A stretch of 64,000 nucleotides of DNA. It comes from Batillaria attramentaria (lineage: Eukaryota; Mollusca; Gastropoda; Batillariidae). Location of the stretch: NCBI GenBank assembly GCA_018292915.2, contig JACVVK020000312.1, positions 599,501 through 663,500 of the forward strand, in the 5' to 3' direction. The translations under genes were made by a program, and so were the position numbers. Position 1 is the stretch's first letter. Each line of letters starts with the position of its first letter. Shown here piece after piece: positions 54,435-64,000 of the stretch. The notes below the pieces were generated by a model that ran no database searches, was not told the DNA's origin, and saw only the letters and a program-made list of their open reading frames with translations.

Positions 54435-54897
54435 TCATACACCAATATAGTCTGCAAATGGAAAAATAGTCATTGGCCAGTCATTGCTTCTGTTTGGAGA
54501 AAGACTTGAAAATGACAAAGTGAAAGTATGATGAATCTGTTCACCATCTGTGTCGCTGGAATCAACCTCTTCAGTTGAAGAGTCTCTTGCTTCATTTTCA
54601 TCTAAAAACTCTTGGATACCTACTGATATCATCTTCCTCTTCGTCGACCTCAAACATTCCATTCCACCTTGGCCTACCCCTTCTACTGACTGTGCCAATG
54701 GCGCCGCTCCCTGACACGGTTTTTGGGTTAACCTTTGACCCCGCAGTTTCTACGCTCAGTGTATATGTACTGATAGCGGGCGGTTCCACACTACAACTTT
54801 CAGATGAAGTATAACCGGGACAGTAGAAAGAACTGACATTTGGTCTTTTGGGTGGTTTGTTTGAATATCCTGTCTTTCGTGTGTTAAACCTGAACAA
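54435..54897 (-). pseudogene. Acidic coding remnant split over two frames
   Basis: Not recognised. Frame one (54897-54598) ends RGRPRWNGMFEVDEEEDDIS then shifts; frame two (to 54435) continues with QEFLDENEARDSSTEEVDSS and DTDGEQ. The composition is continuous across the break, as in an acidic N-terminal region of a transposase or nuclear protein with a one-base frameshift near 54625. A nearby minus-strand segment (54350-54270; LRQYLVETRDDLGEQAERSR, before a GTAAGT) may be another exon. Confidence 0.35.
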
Positions 54898-55237
54898 GTT
54901 TCCGAATCATGCTGAGTGAACACCGCGCGAGAATCAGCAAGACTAGCAAACACCTCATCTCTAGCTGTTTTTCTAATTTCCCTCCGTCCTTTCTGACCAG
55001 TAGGATACTGACGACATTGTTTTCAATGATCAAATGCAACTTTGCCTTAGATTTTCAAACTGATAAACAGATAATTAAACAAATATACCTTGAATCCAGG
55101 CTGATGAATCGATTGCAACTGTTGGCAGCGAAGGTCTCACCAAATGCGCGGTGCTAGTGGTTTGAAAATGGCGGCCTTGGTAAACACAAGACTTGAATCG
55201 ATGCATGTGCATGCGAAAGCGAAACACGTGCGTGGTT

Positions 55238-55892
55238 TACGCGTCGCGAGGTCTATGGGCTGACAGGGGCAGCACGCGCGCGCTCAGCCAGCTCTATTGG
55301 AACCGCAATTCAGGGCATTTGCAGGTGCAACTTGCTTCAGCAAAAAATCGATAGAGCACGCCGCGCCGCGCGAACATGGCGTCTGCTATGGCCGAAATAG
55401 ATGATCTTGCTAACCAAGTCGGAGATCTCAGGTGAGTACTGTCTAATTCTGTAGCGCCCCGGGTGTGGGGTTCTTATGATCACTACAGATACAATTTAGT
55501 GCCAATGAACAACTGTTAATTTTGTGTCTTTGATGACTGAGGTCAGTGCGAACTTGAATGCGGCGTTGGGCCACACCGTGGCCGCATATCAGTCTACGCC
55601 CTCCGGGCATCACTCATCAAGCTTACACTATCTCTCGAAAGAAACAACTGACAAGAGAACGAAAATCAGAGTGTTCATTTGTAGCGAAGACACTTCGCTG
55701 TGTTTGTGTTCAGTACATCAGCCATTCTTAGTGTAGTATTCCGCCGCCGGGGGTGGGTGGCGGAACTACAAACAGGGAAAGGGAAAGGGGTAGAGAGAGA
55801 GAGAGAGAGAGAGGAGAGAGAAAGAGAGAAAGACACGCTCTAGAGAGAGAAGAGAGGGAGAGAGGTATAAGAGGCATTAAGTATTTCCCTAG
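55238..55892 (+). repeat. Promoter/first-exon module A
   Basis: First of three tandem modules. Order: gtcgcgaggtctatggg, CG-rich promoter-like DNA with ctctattggaacc (an inverted CCAAT box), exon 1 (55376-55431), a short linker, a conserved ~200-bp segment (55532-55735), a hairpin ttccgcc...ggcggaa (55739-55766), and a (GA)n tract, ending tttccctagag. Confidence 0.85.
55376..55431 (+). CDS. First coding exon, copy A (MASAMAEIDDLANQVGDL)
   Basis: ATG in a CG-rich context, 18 codons plus AG, then a near-consensus donor, AG|GTGAGTACT. The peptide is predicted helical. The family is not recognised and no downstream exon was identified in the window. Confidence 0.55.
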
Positions 55893-56560
55893 AGATCAGT
55901 TTACGCGCCGCGAGGTCTAGGGGCTGGCAGGGGCATCACGCGCGCACTCAGCCAGCTCTATTGGAACCGCAATTCAGGGCATTTGCAGGTGCAACTTGCT
56001 TCAGCAAAAATCCATAGAGCACGCCGCGCCGCCCGAACATGGCGTCTGCTATGGCCGAAATAGATGGTCTTGCTAACCAAGTCGGAGATCGCAGGTGAGT
56101 ACTGTCTAATTCTGTAGCGCCCCGGGTGTGGGGCTCTTATGATCACTACAGATACAATTTAGTGAACAACTGTGAATTTGAGGTCAGTGCGAACTTGAAT
56201 GCGGCGTTGGGCCACACCGTGGCCGCATATCAGTCTACGCCCTCCGGGCATCACTCATCAAGCTTACACTATCTCTCGAAAGAAACAACTGACAAGAGAA
56301 CGAAAATCAGAGTGTTCATTTGTAGCGAAGACACTTCGCTGTGTTTGTGTTCAGTACATCAGCCATTCTTAGTGTAGTATTCCGCCGCCGGGGGTGGGTG
56401 GCGGAACTACAAACAGGGAAAGGGAAAGGGGTAGAGAGAGAGAGAGAGGAGAGAGAAAGACACGCTCTAGAGAGAGAAGAGAGGGAGAGAGGTATAGGAG
56501 GCATTAAGTGTTTCCCTAGAGATCAGTTTACGCGCCGCGAGGTCTAGGGGCTGGGCAGGG
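55893..56560 (+). repeat. Promoter/first-exon module B
   Basis: Second module, about 650 bp, directly after module A. It lacks about 15 bases after the linker (reads gtgaatttgaggtcagtg). Confidence 0.85.
56039..56094 (+). CDS. First coding exon, copy B (MASAMAEIDGLANQVGDR)
   Basis: Same length and donor as copy A, with two non-synonymous changes (Asp to Gly, Leu to Arg). Confidence 0.5.
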
Positions 56561-56969
56561 CCGCTATTGCGCGGGTCCGCTATTGCGAGGGTCCGTTATT
56601 GCGCGGGGCCGCTATTGCGCGGTGACTATTAATATTTTTGTCATTCAACCAGTCTTTCAAAACAGTGTAACAGAAATACGCAAACCAAGAGACGCAGCTT
56701 ACAGAATACTGTGATGACAATCATTCAAACGTGTTCCGAGTCGGTTTTTGTTGTTGTTGTTTTGTTGTTGTTGTTGTTGTTAAATTCTCTCAAATGTTCT
56801 TTCCCTTGATTACTTTAGTTAAAACTACCTAATTTGCAACCCAAAACAGGGTTAGGGTTAGAGTTAGTGATATGGAAAATACTGACGATTTTTCAAGGAA
56901 CCCACTTTTTTGTGAAACCCACTTTTTCTAATGTAAATTTCTCATATTTATAGGGACATGTGTGTGTGT

Positions 56970-57028
<59 letters not shown>

Positions 57029-58203
57029 GTATTGTTGTTTGATCAACGGGTTGATTGGTGTGTTTGTGTGTGGGGGGGGGGGGACACAGGAAAGCCCTGT
57101 GATCATGCTTTTCTAATGTGGAAGTTTTTAAGCGCTATATAAGCATTAATTCAATTCAATTCAAAATACTTTATTGTCTGTTTAAGAGAGACTCTAAAAA
57201 CAGAAAATCTTCTTTGGACTCACATGATGCTCTGTCACAGATAAAATGAAATTCACTCATGTTTGTGCAGAATGGGCTTGGTGATTCACTTGATGAATGT
57301 ATGTTGATAAATTCAGACATGCTATATTCTGGCTCGTGACTAGGCACTATACACACTGAGTTTGACATGTCACATTTACAGACTCCTGCAGATTTTTCAT
57401 GTGATATAAACCTGACATTTTCAAAGGCCAAAATATTGCTCTTATTTTCATCTGTTATAATGATTCATGTCATATACTTTGGTAGCTCGGGGAAAATATC
57501 TCAGATCATGTGCTGTGACTCTCACAAGCACCGAAGTGACACAAAACAAATTTCTAATTTATCTATAAATGTTACTTTGGTCATTTAATTAAGAGTTTAT
57601 GATGTATTTTATTATACAAAAGTAGAAAAACAATGAAAACACTCATTTGTCAGATTTGTACCAATACCGGCAAGCCGGCAAGAATAGTACGCGTACATTC
57701 ACCGTATATAAGCATTTTGATATATACTTCATTTCTGTTTGTTTTAAATAATAATAATAATTTTATTTATAAAGCGCATATTCATGTAAGATTACATGCT
57801 CTAAGCGCTAACGAAAATTTAACAGACAATAAAAACAGTCAAAAAGCAATATGCAATAACAATAACAAGGAATACTCCAGAATGATAAACTGACAAAAGA
57901 TCAACAGTCAGGATAGTGAAAATAATAATAAACCATTGGCAAGTGGAATAATAATTGATTTAAGTAGTACAAGAATCTGTTTATGATTTAGACCAGCTGT
58001 TTGTTAATATCACGTAATACATCGCAGCATGAACGCGCGGGAGGGGGGGGGGCGTGTACGGTAGGCCTTGGCAACTATTCCGCTTCTTATAAATGATAGG
58101 TCGCGCAATAACGGCCCCGCGCAATAGCGACCCCGCACAATAACGGCCCCGCGCAGTAACGGCCCCGCGCAATAGCGGACCCGCGCAATAGCGGGCCGAC
58201 CCC
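56561..58203. mobile_element. TIR element with tandem GGGCCGCTATTGCGC-type ends, inserted in module C
   Basis: The left end (56561-56625) is a run of ccgctattgcgcgggt and variants; the right end (58105-58200) is the inverted version (cgcgcaatagcggacc and variants). It splits module C, with GGGGCTGG(G)CAGGG on both sides as the likely target duplication. It encodes no recognisable transposase. Inside are a (TTG)n tract, ggttagggttag, a (TG)n tract at 56960-57026, a LINE 3' piece (57151-57240, with AATTCAATTCAATTC) and another LINE or SINE terminus (57748-57830). Confidence 0.75.
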
Positions 58204-58800
58204 GGGGCTGGCAGGGGCATCACGCGCGCACTCAGCCAGCTCTATTGGAACCGCAATTCAGGGCATTTGCAGGTGCAACTTGCTTCAGCAAAAATCGATA
58301 GAGCACGCCGCGCCGCCCGAACATGGCGTCTGCTATGGCCGAAATAGATGATCTTGCTAACCAAGTCGGAGATCTCAGGTGAGTACTGTCTAATTCTGTA
58401 GCGCCCCGGGTGTGGGGCTCTTATGATCACTACAGATACAATTTAGTGAACAACTGTGAATTTTGTGTCTTTGATGACTGAGGTCAGTGCGAACTTGAAT
58501 GCGGCGTTGGGCCACACCGTGGCCGCATATCAGTCTACGCCCTCCGGGCATCACTCATCAAGCATACACTATCTCTCGAAAGAAACAACTGACAAGAGAA
58601 CGAAAATCAGAGTGTTCATTTGTAGCGAAGACACTTCGCTGTGTTTGTGTTCAGTACATCAGCCATTCTTAGTGTAGTATTCCGCCGCCGGGGGTGGGTG
58701 GCGGAACTACAAACAGGGAAAGGGAAAGGGGTAGAGAGAGAGAGAGAAAGAGAGAAAGACACGCTCTAGAGAGGGAAGAGAGGGAGAGAGGTATAAGAGC
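58204..58800 (+). repeat. Promoter/first-exon module C
   Basis: Third module, from ggggctggcaggggcatcac to ggtataagag. Its first 30 bases lie at 56530-56560, left of the inserted TIR element. Confidence 0.85.
58323..58378 (+). CDS. First coding exon, copy C (MASAMAEIDDLANQVGDL)
   Basis: Identical in protein to copy A, with the same donor AG|GTGAGTACT. Confidence 0.55.
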
Positions 58801-59174
58801 AAAGACCTTAGATAATAAGACGGATCACTCCTTCTTAGGCCTTACTAAGAAAAGCGAGGACAGAGTAGGAGTTACGTCCCTTTGCGTGGGCAGGCCGGCT
58901 GAGGCCGTGTGTTCCAGTGATGAGTAACTCTGAACCTTACACAATTCTTAACACATCACGGTGAAAAAAAAAACAAAAACGATTCATAGCACAGGAATAT
59001 TTTCATTTTGAACCTTAGAGGCCCTTCCTACCTCTGATAATAAAAAAATTTATGTTATAATCCAGTGTGTTAAGAAGTGCAAAATATAAAATACCTTTAT
59101 AAAGCACACTATGTATATATGACTGTGAAGACTGAAGCTTGCACTGCCTAGTTCTTGTTGAAAGCTGATGTGTG

Positions 59175-59207
<33 letters not shown>

Positions 59208-59271
59208 ACCACCACCACCACCACCACCAGTATGAATGATGAAAGGAAATGTTACAGGGTTTATACACTTT
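58801..59271. other. 3' flank of the transposase gene
   Basis: No other gene recognised. It contains a (CA)n(CCA)n microsatellite at 59176-59229. Confidence 0.45.
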
Positions 59272-61126
59272 TTATTCGTGACTCAGCTTCATAAGTTTCC
59301 TGTTTTTTTTTAACATTTTTCTTCTGAAGCATGAGCTCGTGTCCTTCAAAGTGAAATTGAGGCGAACACGGACAAACAGGCGAATGACGTTCCCTATTAG
59401 ATCGCAAATTTCACCTGGACATAAAAATAGACTGTCTTTCATTTCTGCCTGCAGCACCTGTATGAGGGACGCTCTCACTTTTTTCCCAACAAGCAGCTTG
59501 TCAATGTTTTTTACGTAGGTTGCTTCGAGCGTACCTACAACCTCTGTTAGCCTCCTGCTAGGAACAGACAGTCCTGATCCTTTCATATTCTCAAACTGTT
59601 TGTTTACTAACAGTAATTCTGACTGAGATCCTGTCAGACACCCTGTCAACAAACCATTGCACAGTTCACACATTTTCATTGCAAGTTTCCGTGCAATGTA
59701 TCCGGAAATGTACACAAGTACATTTGTTTCGGCAGATTTGAGAAGTGGATCTTTTGGTGCAGGCTCTGGAACTGACACTGCCAAAAGAAACTTGATGTCA
59801 GTTTGCTGTCCGTTTCCTGCACCTAGCACAGGTTCATCAGACTCAGACTCTGAGGGAACAATGCAATGATTTGTTGACACAGTGTCTGTCAGTGTCAGCA
59901 GGAATTTGTCAGAATCTTCTCGGCAGTTGCTGCCAGCACTGTACACAAAAAATGTGTCTACCATTATCTGTCTCAGAAACAGGCGAAACTGTTCAGCGGT
60001 GGGGTTGTCAATGTGTCCCCGTTTTCCCCGAAAGCTAGAAAATAAATTTTCCAAACAGTCTTGGTTGAGCCTGTCTGTCAGCATGAAGTCTACATTGTAC
60101 TGACTGTGTAGCTCTTCAAACAGAGCCAGTAGTGTGCGGATAGCCATTTTCCACCCAGTGAGACAAGGCAGTGCGCGGCCTGATGGTGTTTTGATTGTTT
60201 GCAGCCACTCCAGTGTCTCCATGAGAAACTCTTTGTGACCAGATGTCTCTGTCATTCCGTGTCCCATCTTTTTCCCTGATGTCAAGTTGCCGCTGTTGAA
60301 AGCATTAAACAGCTGGTCCATGTGTTCGATGAAGAGTGCTGTGTGCTTTGCCTCTTCTGGTAGTGCCTTCAATTGCACAAGCGTTGAGATACCTGCAGCA
60401 GCAGAGTCCGACAACACTTGAGCAGCAAGTCTAACGCTCAATGCTGAGAATGGGGGCAGTGTCAGGTGTTCATCAGTAAGTCTGGGTGCCATCCGGACAA
60501 GATTTTGCCTGTCAAAGTGGTAGAACGCCTCAACATGCTGCCATCTTACTTCCATCTCATTGACAAGAAACCCAGACTTCTTGAAATTGTTTCGAATGTT
60601 TTTCAACAAATGTGGGGGGTCGTACAACACATGTATTTTGTTGTCGTTGTGAACAAAGAAAGGCTGGACCTCTGTCACTTTGCACAGTTTTTCAAACGTT
60701 TTACGGTTGTTTGAACCCTGATCCCCAATGACGACTCTCACTTTCAAGCCCGCTGCTTCAGCCTTGTCGATGCATCTGAGGGTCAGGGCACGCAGCCTCT
60801 CACTGTCAATGGGTCCACTAGACAAAAAGTAGCCAACAGGCTGCTTCCACTGAGACACTAGACCTCTCAGTACAAACACAGTTGCATGATTTGCAACACG
60901 ATCAGTTCTGTCACCGTCCCCAAAATCCTCTAGCCCTTCTAGCCCTGATCTCTTTCTTCGTTGTAGGTCACCTGTTCTTTGATGCTCATTTCATCCAGCA
61001 CCACGGCGCAAAGGTTTGAAGTCATGGGCATAGCCGCTATTTTCAGTTCAAGTGCTTTGAGCACTTTGTCATTAAAGCCTGGGTGCACAGACACTTTCTG
61101 CATTGTTTTCTTCAACGTGGATACTG
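59272..61126 (-). pseudogene. P-element/THAP9-type transposase, N-terminally truncated, one frameshift
   Basis: P-element transposases and THAP9 use an N-terminal THAP zinc finger, a coiled coil, and an RNase H-like catalytic domain with a GTP-binding insertion. Seen here from about 61120: MTSNLCAVVLDEMSIKEQVT (start of the catalytic domain, with the DE pair), a one-base frameshift near 60940-60970, GLEGLEDFGDGDRTDRVANH, then a clean 535-codon frame with VVIGDQGSNNRKTFEKL, HVLYDPPHLLKNIRNNFKKS, LNQDCLENLFSSFRGKRGHI and DNPTAEQFRLFLRQ to the stop at 59272. No ATG begins the long frame (it opens at a GTG). The THAP domain and coiled coil are missing: homology stops where the 61127 repeat begins. 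An intron acceptor there (gacctcag) is an alternative explanation. Confidence 0.85.
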
Positions 61127-61378
61127 AGGTCAGTGCGAACTTGAATGCGGCGTTGGGTCACACCGTGGCCGCATATCAGTCTACGCCCTCCGGGCATCAC
61201 TCATCAAGCTTACACTATCTCTCGAAAGAAACAACTGACAAGAGAACGAAAATCAGAGTGTTCATTTGTAGCGAAGACACTTCGCTGTGTTTGTGTTCAG
61301 TACAGCAGCCATTCTTAGTGTAGTATTCCGCCGCCGGGGGTGGGTGGCGGAACTACAAACAGGGAAAGGGAAAGGGGT

Positions 61379-61412
<34 letters not shown>

Positions 61413-61486
61413 AAGAGAGAAAGACACGCTCTAGAGAGAGAAGAGAGGGAGAGAGATAAAAGAGGCATTAAGTGTTTCCCTAGAGC
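61127..61486 (+). repeat. Fourth, partial module (3' segment only)
   Basis: From actgaggtcagtgcg to tttccctagag it repeats the segment after exon 1 in modules A-C, including the hairpin and (GA)n tract. The promoter and exon 1 are absent. It adjoins the 5' end of the transposase remnant. Confidence 0.85.
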
Positions 61487-61618
61487 GTAGAAAGGAAGAC
61501 TGAAGGGGGAAGAGGTAGAGAGAGAAACAGACGGGAGAGGGGGAAGAGAGGTTTAGGGGGGAAAGAGGGGGAAAGAAGGGGAGAGGGATTTAGGAGATTA
61601 GGGAGAGGGAAAGGTGGT
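61487..61618. repeat. Polypurine tract
   Basis: About 130 bases almost wholly G and A on the plus strand, irregular rather than a simple repeat. Confidence 0.85.
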
Positions 61619-63190
61619 TCTCTGTGCCGTCACCCCCAACAATTTCAATACTATGATCTGTGTAACTCTGATGTCTTGCGAGCCTAGTGCGTGCGCACGC
61701 TAGCCTGCCCCGAGCGGTCCAATTTCCTAGTCTAACACTTGTCTTTGTCAGGAGGCAGTGTCTGTGACTAGTGAGAGCAAACTGACTGATGCGCACGTAC
61801 AACACAGACAGACAATATAAAAGACTCAACAAAAGAGATAAAGTCTGTGAACGGTTATTATTTCTAACAAGCAAAAAAAACGGCACAATCCAACGTGGAC
61901 CCTTGAGGAATGAGGGTCAGTCCTCTGCAAGGCAGCAACGTCTCAGTCTAAACTTAACTAGTCTTCCTAATTCAATCTCACCACCAAACACAACTATAAA
62001 TCACAATTCTATTTCAAATCCCTAAACAACAAACCTTCTCACTAACCTTACTATACACCAGAAGAATCCTAGTCTACACTGGCGGACACAACACAAATAT
62101 CCTACAAATACACCTCTCTTCTAAATACAGATCTCTGCGCGCGGGGGAAGGGGAGATAGGAAAGGAAATGGTTATTATCATCCATGGCGGCATCTTTTTC
62201 TTTGATCTCTCCTGTGTAATAAGTGTCCGTATTGTACTAGTACTTGAGAAATCATGTGACACAGAGCACGACATCACATGACAATCAGGCATGCTTCCCT
62301 GCAAAAAGGTTCTTTCTTTCAGAAAGAAAGAACAGAGATACAACCTTTTTGGGCAAAAAACCCGTCGTCATCGATGAGCAAGTACATGTATTACTACTCC
62401 TCAGGGAGAACTCGCTCCCGATGTCAACACCATCGCCGATGAAACATTTTCACTCGGCATATCGGTGTTTCCAACTTCATAAACTCGTTGTACAAGTACA
62501 AAACCACAGTAGCCTGTACCTAGCAAGCAATCCTTACTCATATTTCGGACAGTTTTAACCAACACTTATCAAAATTCGTTCTCAAAAAGTTCAATCGAGG
62601 CTGGCGTCTCGCCGGCATGCATGCTGTTTACTGATTTGGCCGTGTGCTATCGGCGCAGAGAATGGCAGCGGATTCGTGATCTAGATACATCTCCGATTGA
62701 ACAGAAGCTTCTTGAATCGTTTGAGTCATGCATGCAGTTATAAAATGTAGCTGCTGGGGGGAAGGTCACTTTAATCGGTGTACATGTACTACAAATATTA
62801 GAACAAACACTCACAAAGATTCAGATTTCGTGAAAATCGCAACAGGAAGAACCCCGCTTGAACGCGCCCTAATCGTGCAAAGCGTGAACAGAGCTGTTCA
62901 GTTTTGATCGGTTTCGCATTCACCTCCCAAATTTACATTTCCTTGAAAGCGTCAGCATGTTTGTTTGCGTCTTTAGTGGAAGTTTAAAACTTGTGGTTTT
63001 GTTTGGATTTGAGTTCATGAGTGAATTGACACCGTCTTGGCAGCATAAAAAGGCGCACTTTATTCTGTCGGCGTAGTGCTCTGCCGACGCACAAACTCGT
63101 TCGTCTGCTATGTGCAGCCGCTGTCGACTGTCAGTTTTTACTAGGATAAACGTTCAAAATATACCGTAAATTGGCCCAAAAAAGGATGAT
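61619..63190. other. Stretch without recognised gene
   Basis: No coding sequence can be supported. A hairpin with gttctttcttt/aaagaaagaac arms and outer aaaaaggtt/aaccttttt arms lies at 62298-62352. A CATAAAAAGG TATA-like box lies at 63045. Confidence 0.4.
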
Positions 63191-63196
63191 AAAGCA

Positions 63197-63330
63197 TTTA
63201 CACCCCATCAAGCTGTGGGATACCGACTCGTATTTTGATCCAAGACGCAATCAACCCTTCGCTAAAGCTCAGGGTTGATTTGCGTCTTGAATCAAAATAC
63301 TCGTCGGTATCCCACAGCTTGATGGGGAAT
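63197..63330. repeat. Large inverted repeat (hairpin), ~57-bp arms
   Basis: The left arm runs from ccccatcaagctgtgggata to aagacgcaatcaaccct; the right arm is its reverse complement with about three differences; the spacer is about 12 bp (tcgctaaagctc). Confidence 0.93.
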
Positions 63331-63335
63331 AACTG

Positions 63336-64000
63336 CTAATTATTAGTCGTTCTACTTGCCAATCTGTAGCGATGAAAGGTTTCTGCCGTCTTCGCTGACC
63401 TCTGGCGGAGCCTTGGTCGCTCGGTCGGCGGTGTAAGTGTGCGCTGTGATCTGGCACGGAATGCTCGGCGATGACTTCCGTGCGCACCTGCCCCTCAGAA
63501 TCACAGGTGTCGGCCCACCTTGCAAGTCTGGACCGACGGTGACTCCTCATGGCACGTGCTGACGGATCACAGGGTTGGGATACAGTTTCTTCACTGGGTT
63601 CGCTGCAGTTCGAGACCCAGGCTTCCTCTGTACCGCACACTGGACACAGTTCTGTAGCTAGTCCCACGTCTGGCACTGACAGTTCTGTTACGGATTGTTC
63701 AATACAAGGTCGGTTGGAGTAGCCCACACTTCTTAAGATGACCGGGAAAGCTGCATGTCCGTTTCACCGTGATGTTAACTGCTCTAACACACAAAGCGTT
63801 GCGTTCTTGATACCCTCGAACCTCTGGCAGGATCTTCAGAGCAGTACTGGACATAAGGTGACGATGGCAACAGTTCTTCTTGTCACTAACAATTCACCAA
63901 CATTTCGGACAAGGATTCGGCAGCACTGACTTCAGTCGGGCAGTAATTCGACAGCACTTCGGCAGCACTTCGGGGGGACACCTGGTCGCATCCCCCAACT
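63336..64000. other. Right end of window, no secure gene
   Basis: A minus-strand frame open from about 63727 to the hairpin contains ELCPVCGTEEAW, a possible CxxC, but no ATG and no further family features. The last 70 bases repeat cggcagcact. Confidence 0.35.

Noticed and set aside
56846..56870. Telomeric repeat or chromosome end
   Set aside because: Only about two ggttag units within a transposon; no array.

Overview
The window is eukaryotic and reads as the repeat-rich accessory DNA of an invertebrate metazoan. It has GT-AG introns, AATAAA signals, many (CA)n, (GA)n and (TA)n tracts, non-LTR retrotransposons with microsatellite 3' tails, tRNA-derived SINEs, and DNA transposons of the pogo/Tigger, P-element, hAT-like and other TIR types. 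The LINE and SINE types suggest a mollusc, possibly a gastropod; that is inference and no taxon-specific marker was seen. There are no operons, CRISPR arrays or prokaryotic genes.

The dominant feature is a very similar direct duplication. Bases 1-19572 (unit 1, cut by the window start) reappear at 29256-48830 (unit 2). The offset is 29255 at the left and drifts to about 29266 through small indels. Each unit holds, in order: (a) a minus-strand CR1-like LINE, complete in unit 2, with ORF1 (coiled coil plus SGNH esterase) and ORF2 (endonuclease plus reverse transcriptase); (b) a 640-bp repeat R1; (c) a patchwork of SINE and LINE pieces and a block with four TGACGTCA palindromes; (d) a partial Schlafen-like gene (copy A) followed by an unknown Ser/Thr-rich ORF; (e) a second copy of the 640-bp repeat (R2); (f) a fuller Schlafen-like exon (copy B) with both lobes of the Schlafen core; (g) further LINE and SINE debris; (h) a 200-bp satellite that contains a 25-bp minisatellite. 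Homology between the units stops inside the 3' UTR of another LINE.

Between the units (19573-27269) lies single-copy sequence. It holds a multi-exon minus-strand gene of unknown function whose last exon runs into LINE sequence, an Arg-rich plus-strand exon, a MITE, and a short truncated copy of the same CR1-like family. After unit 2 (48831-64000) come a 5'-truncated, frameshifted LINE, an hAT-like MITE, a decayed Tigger element, low-complexity DNA, and two minor candidate coding regions. Next is a tandem array of three promoter plus first-exon modules of about 650 bp, one interrupted by an unusual TIR element. A P-element/THAP9-type transposase gene without its THAP domain follows, then a fourth partial module. 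The window closes with little recognisable sequence apart from a large perfect-looking hairpin.

No single pathway is encoded. The biologically interesting parts are the amplified Schlafen-like genes (a family tied to RNA cleavage and antiviral defence in vertebrates) inside a LINE-bounded duplication, and the repeated first-exon modules beside a transposase-derived gene.
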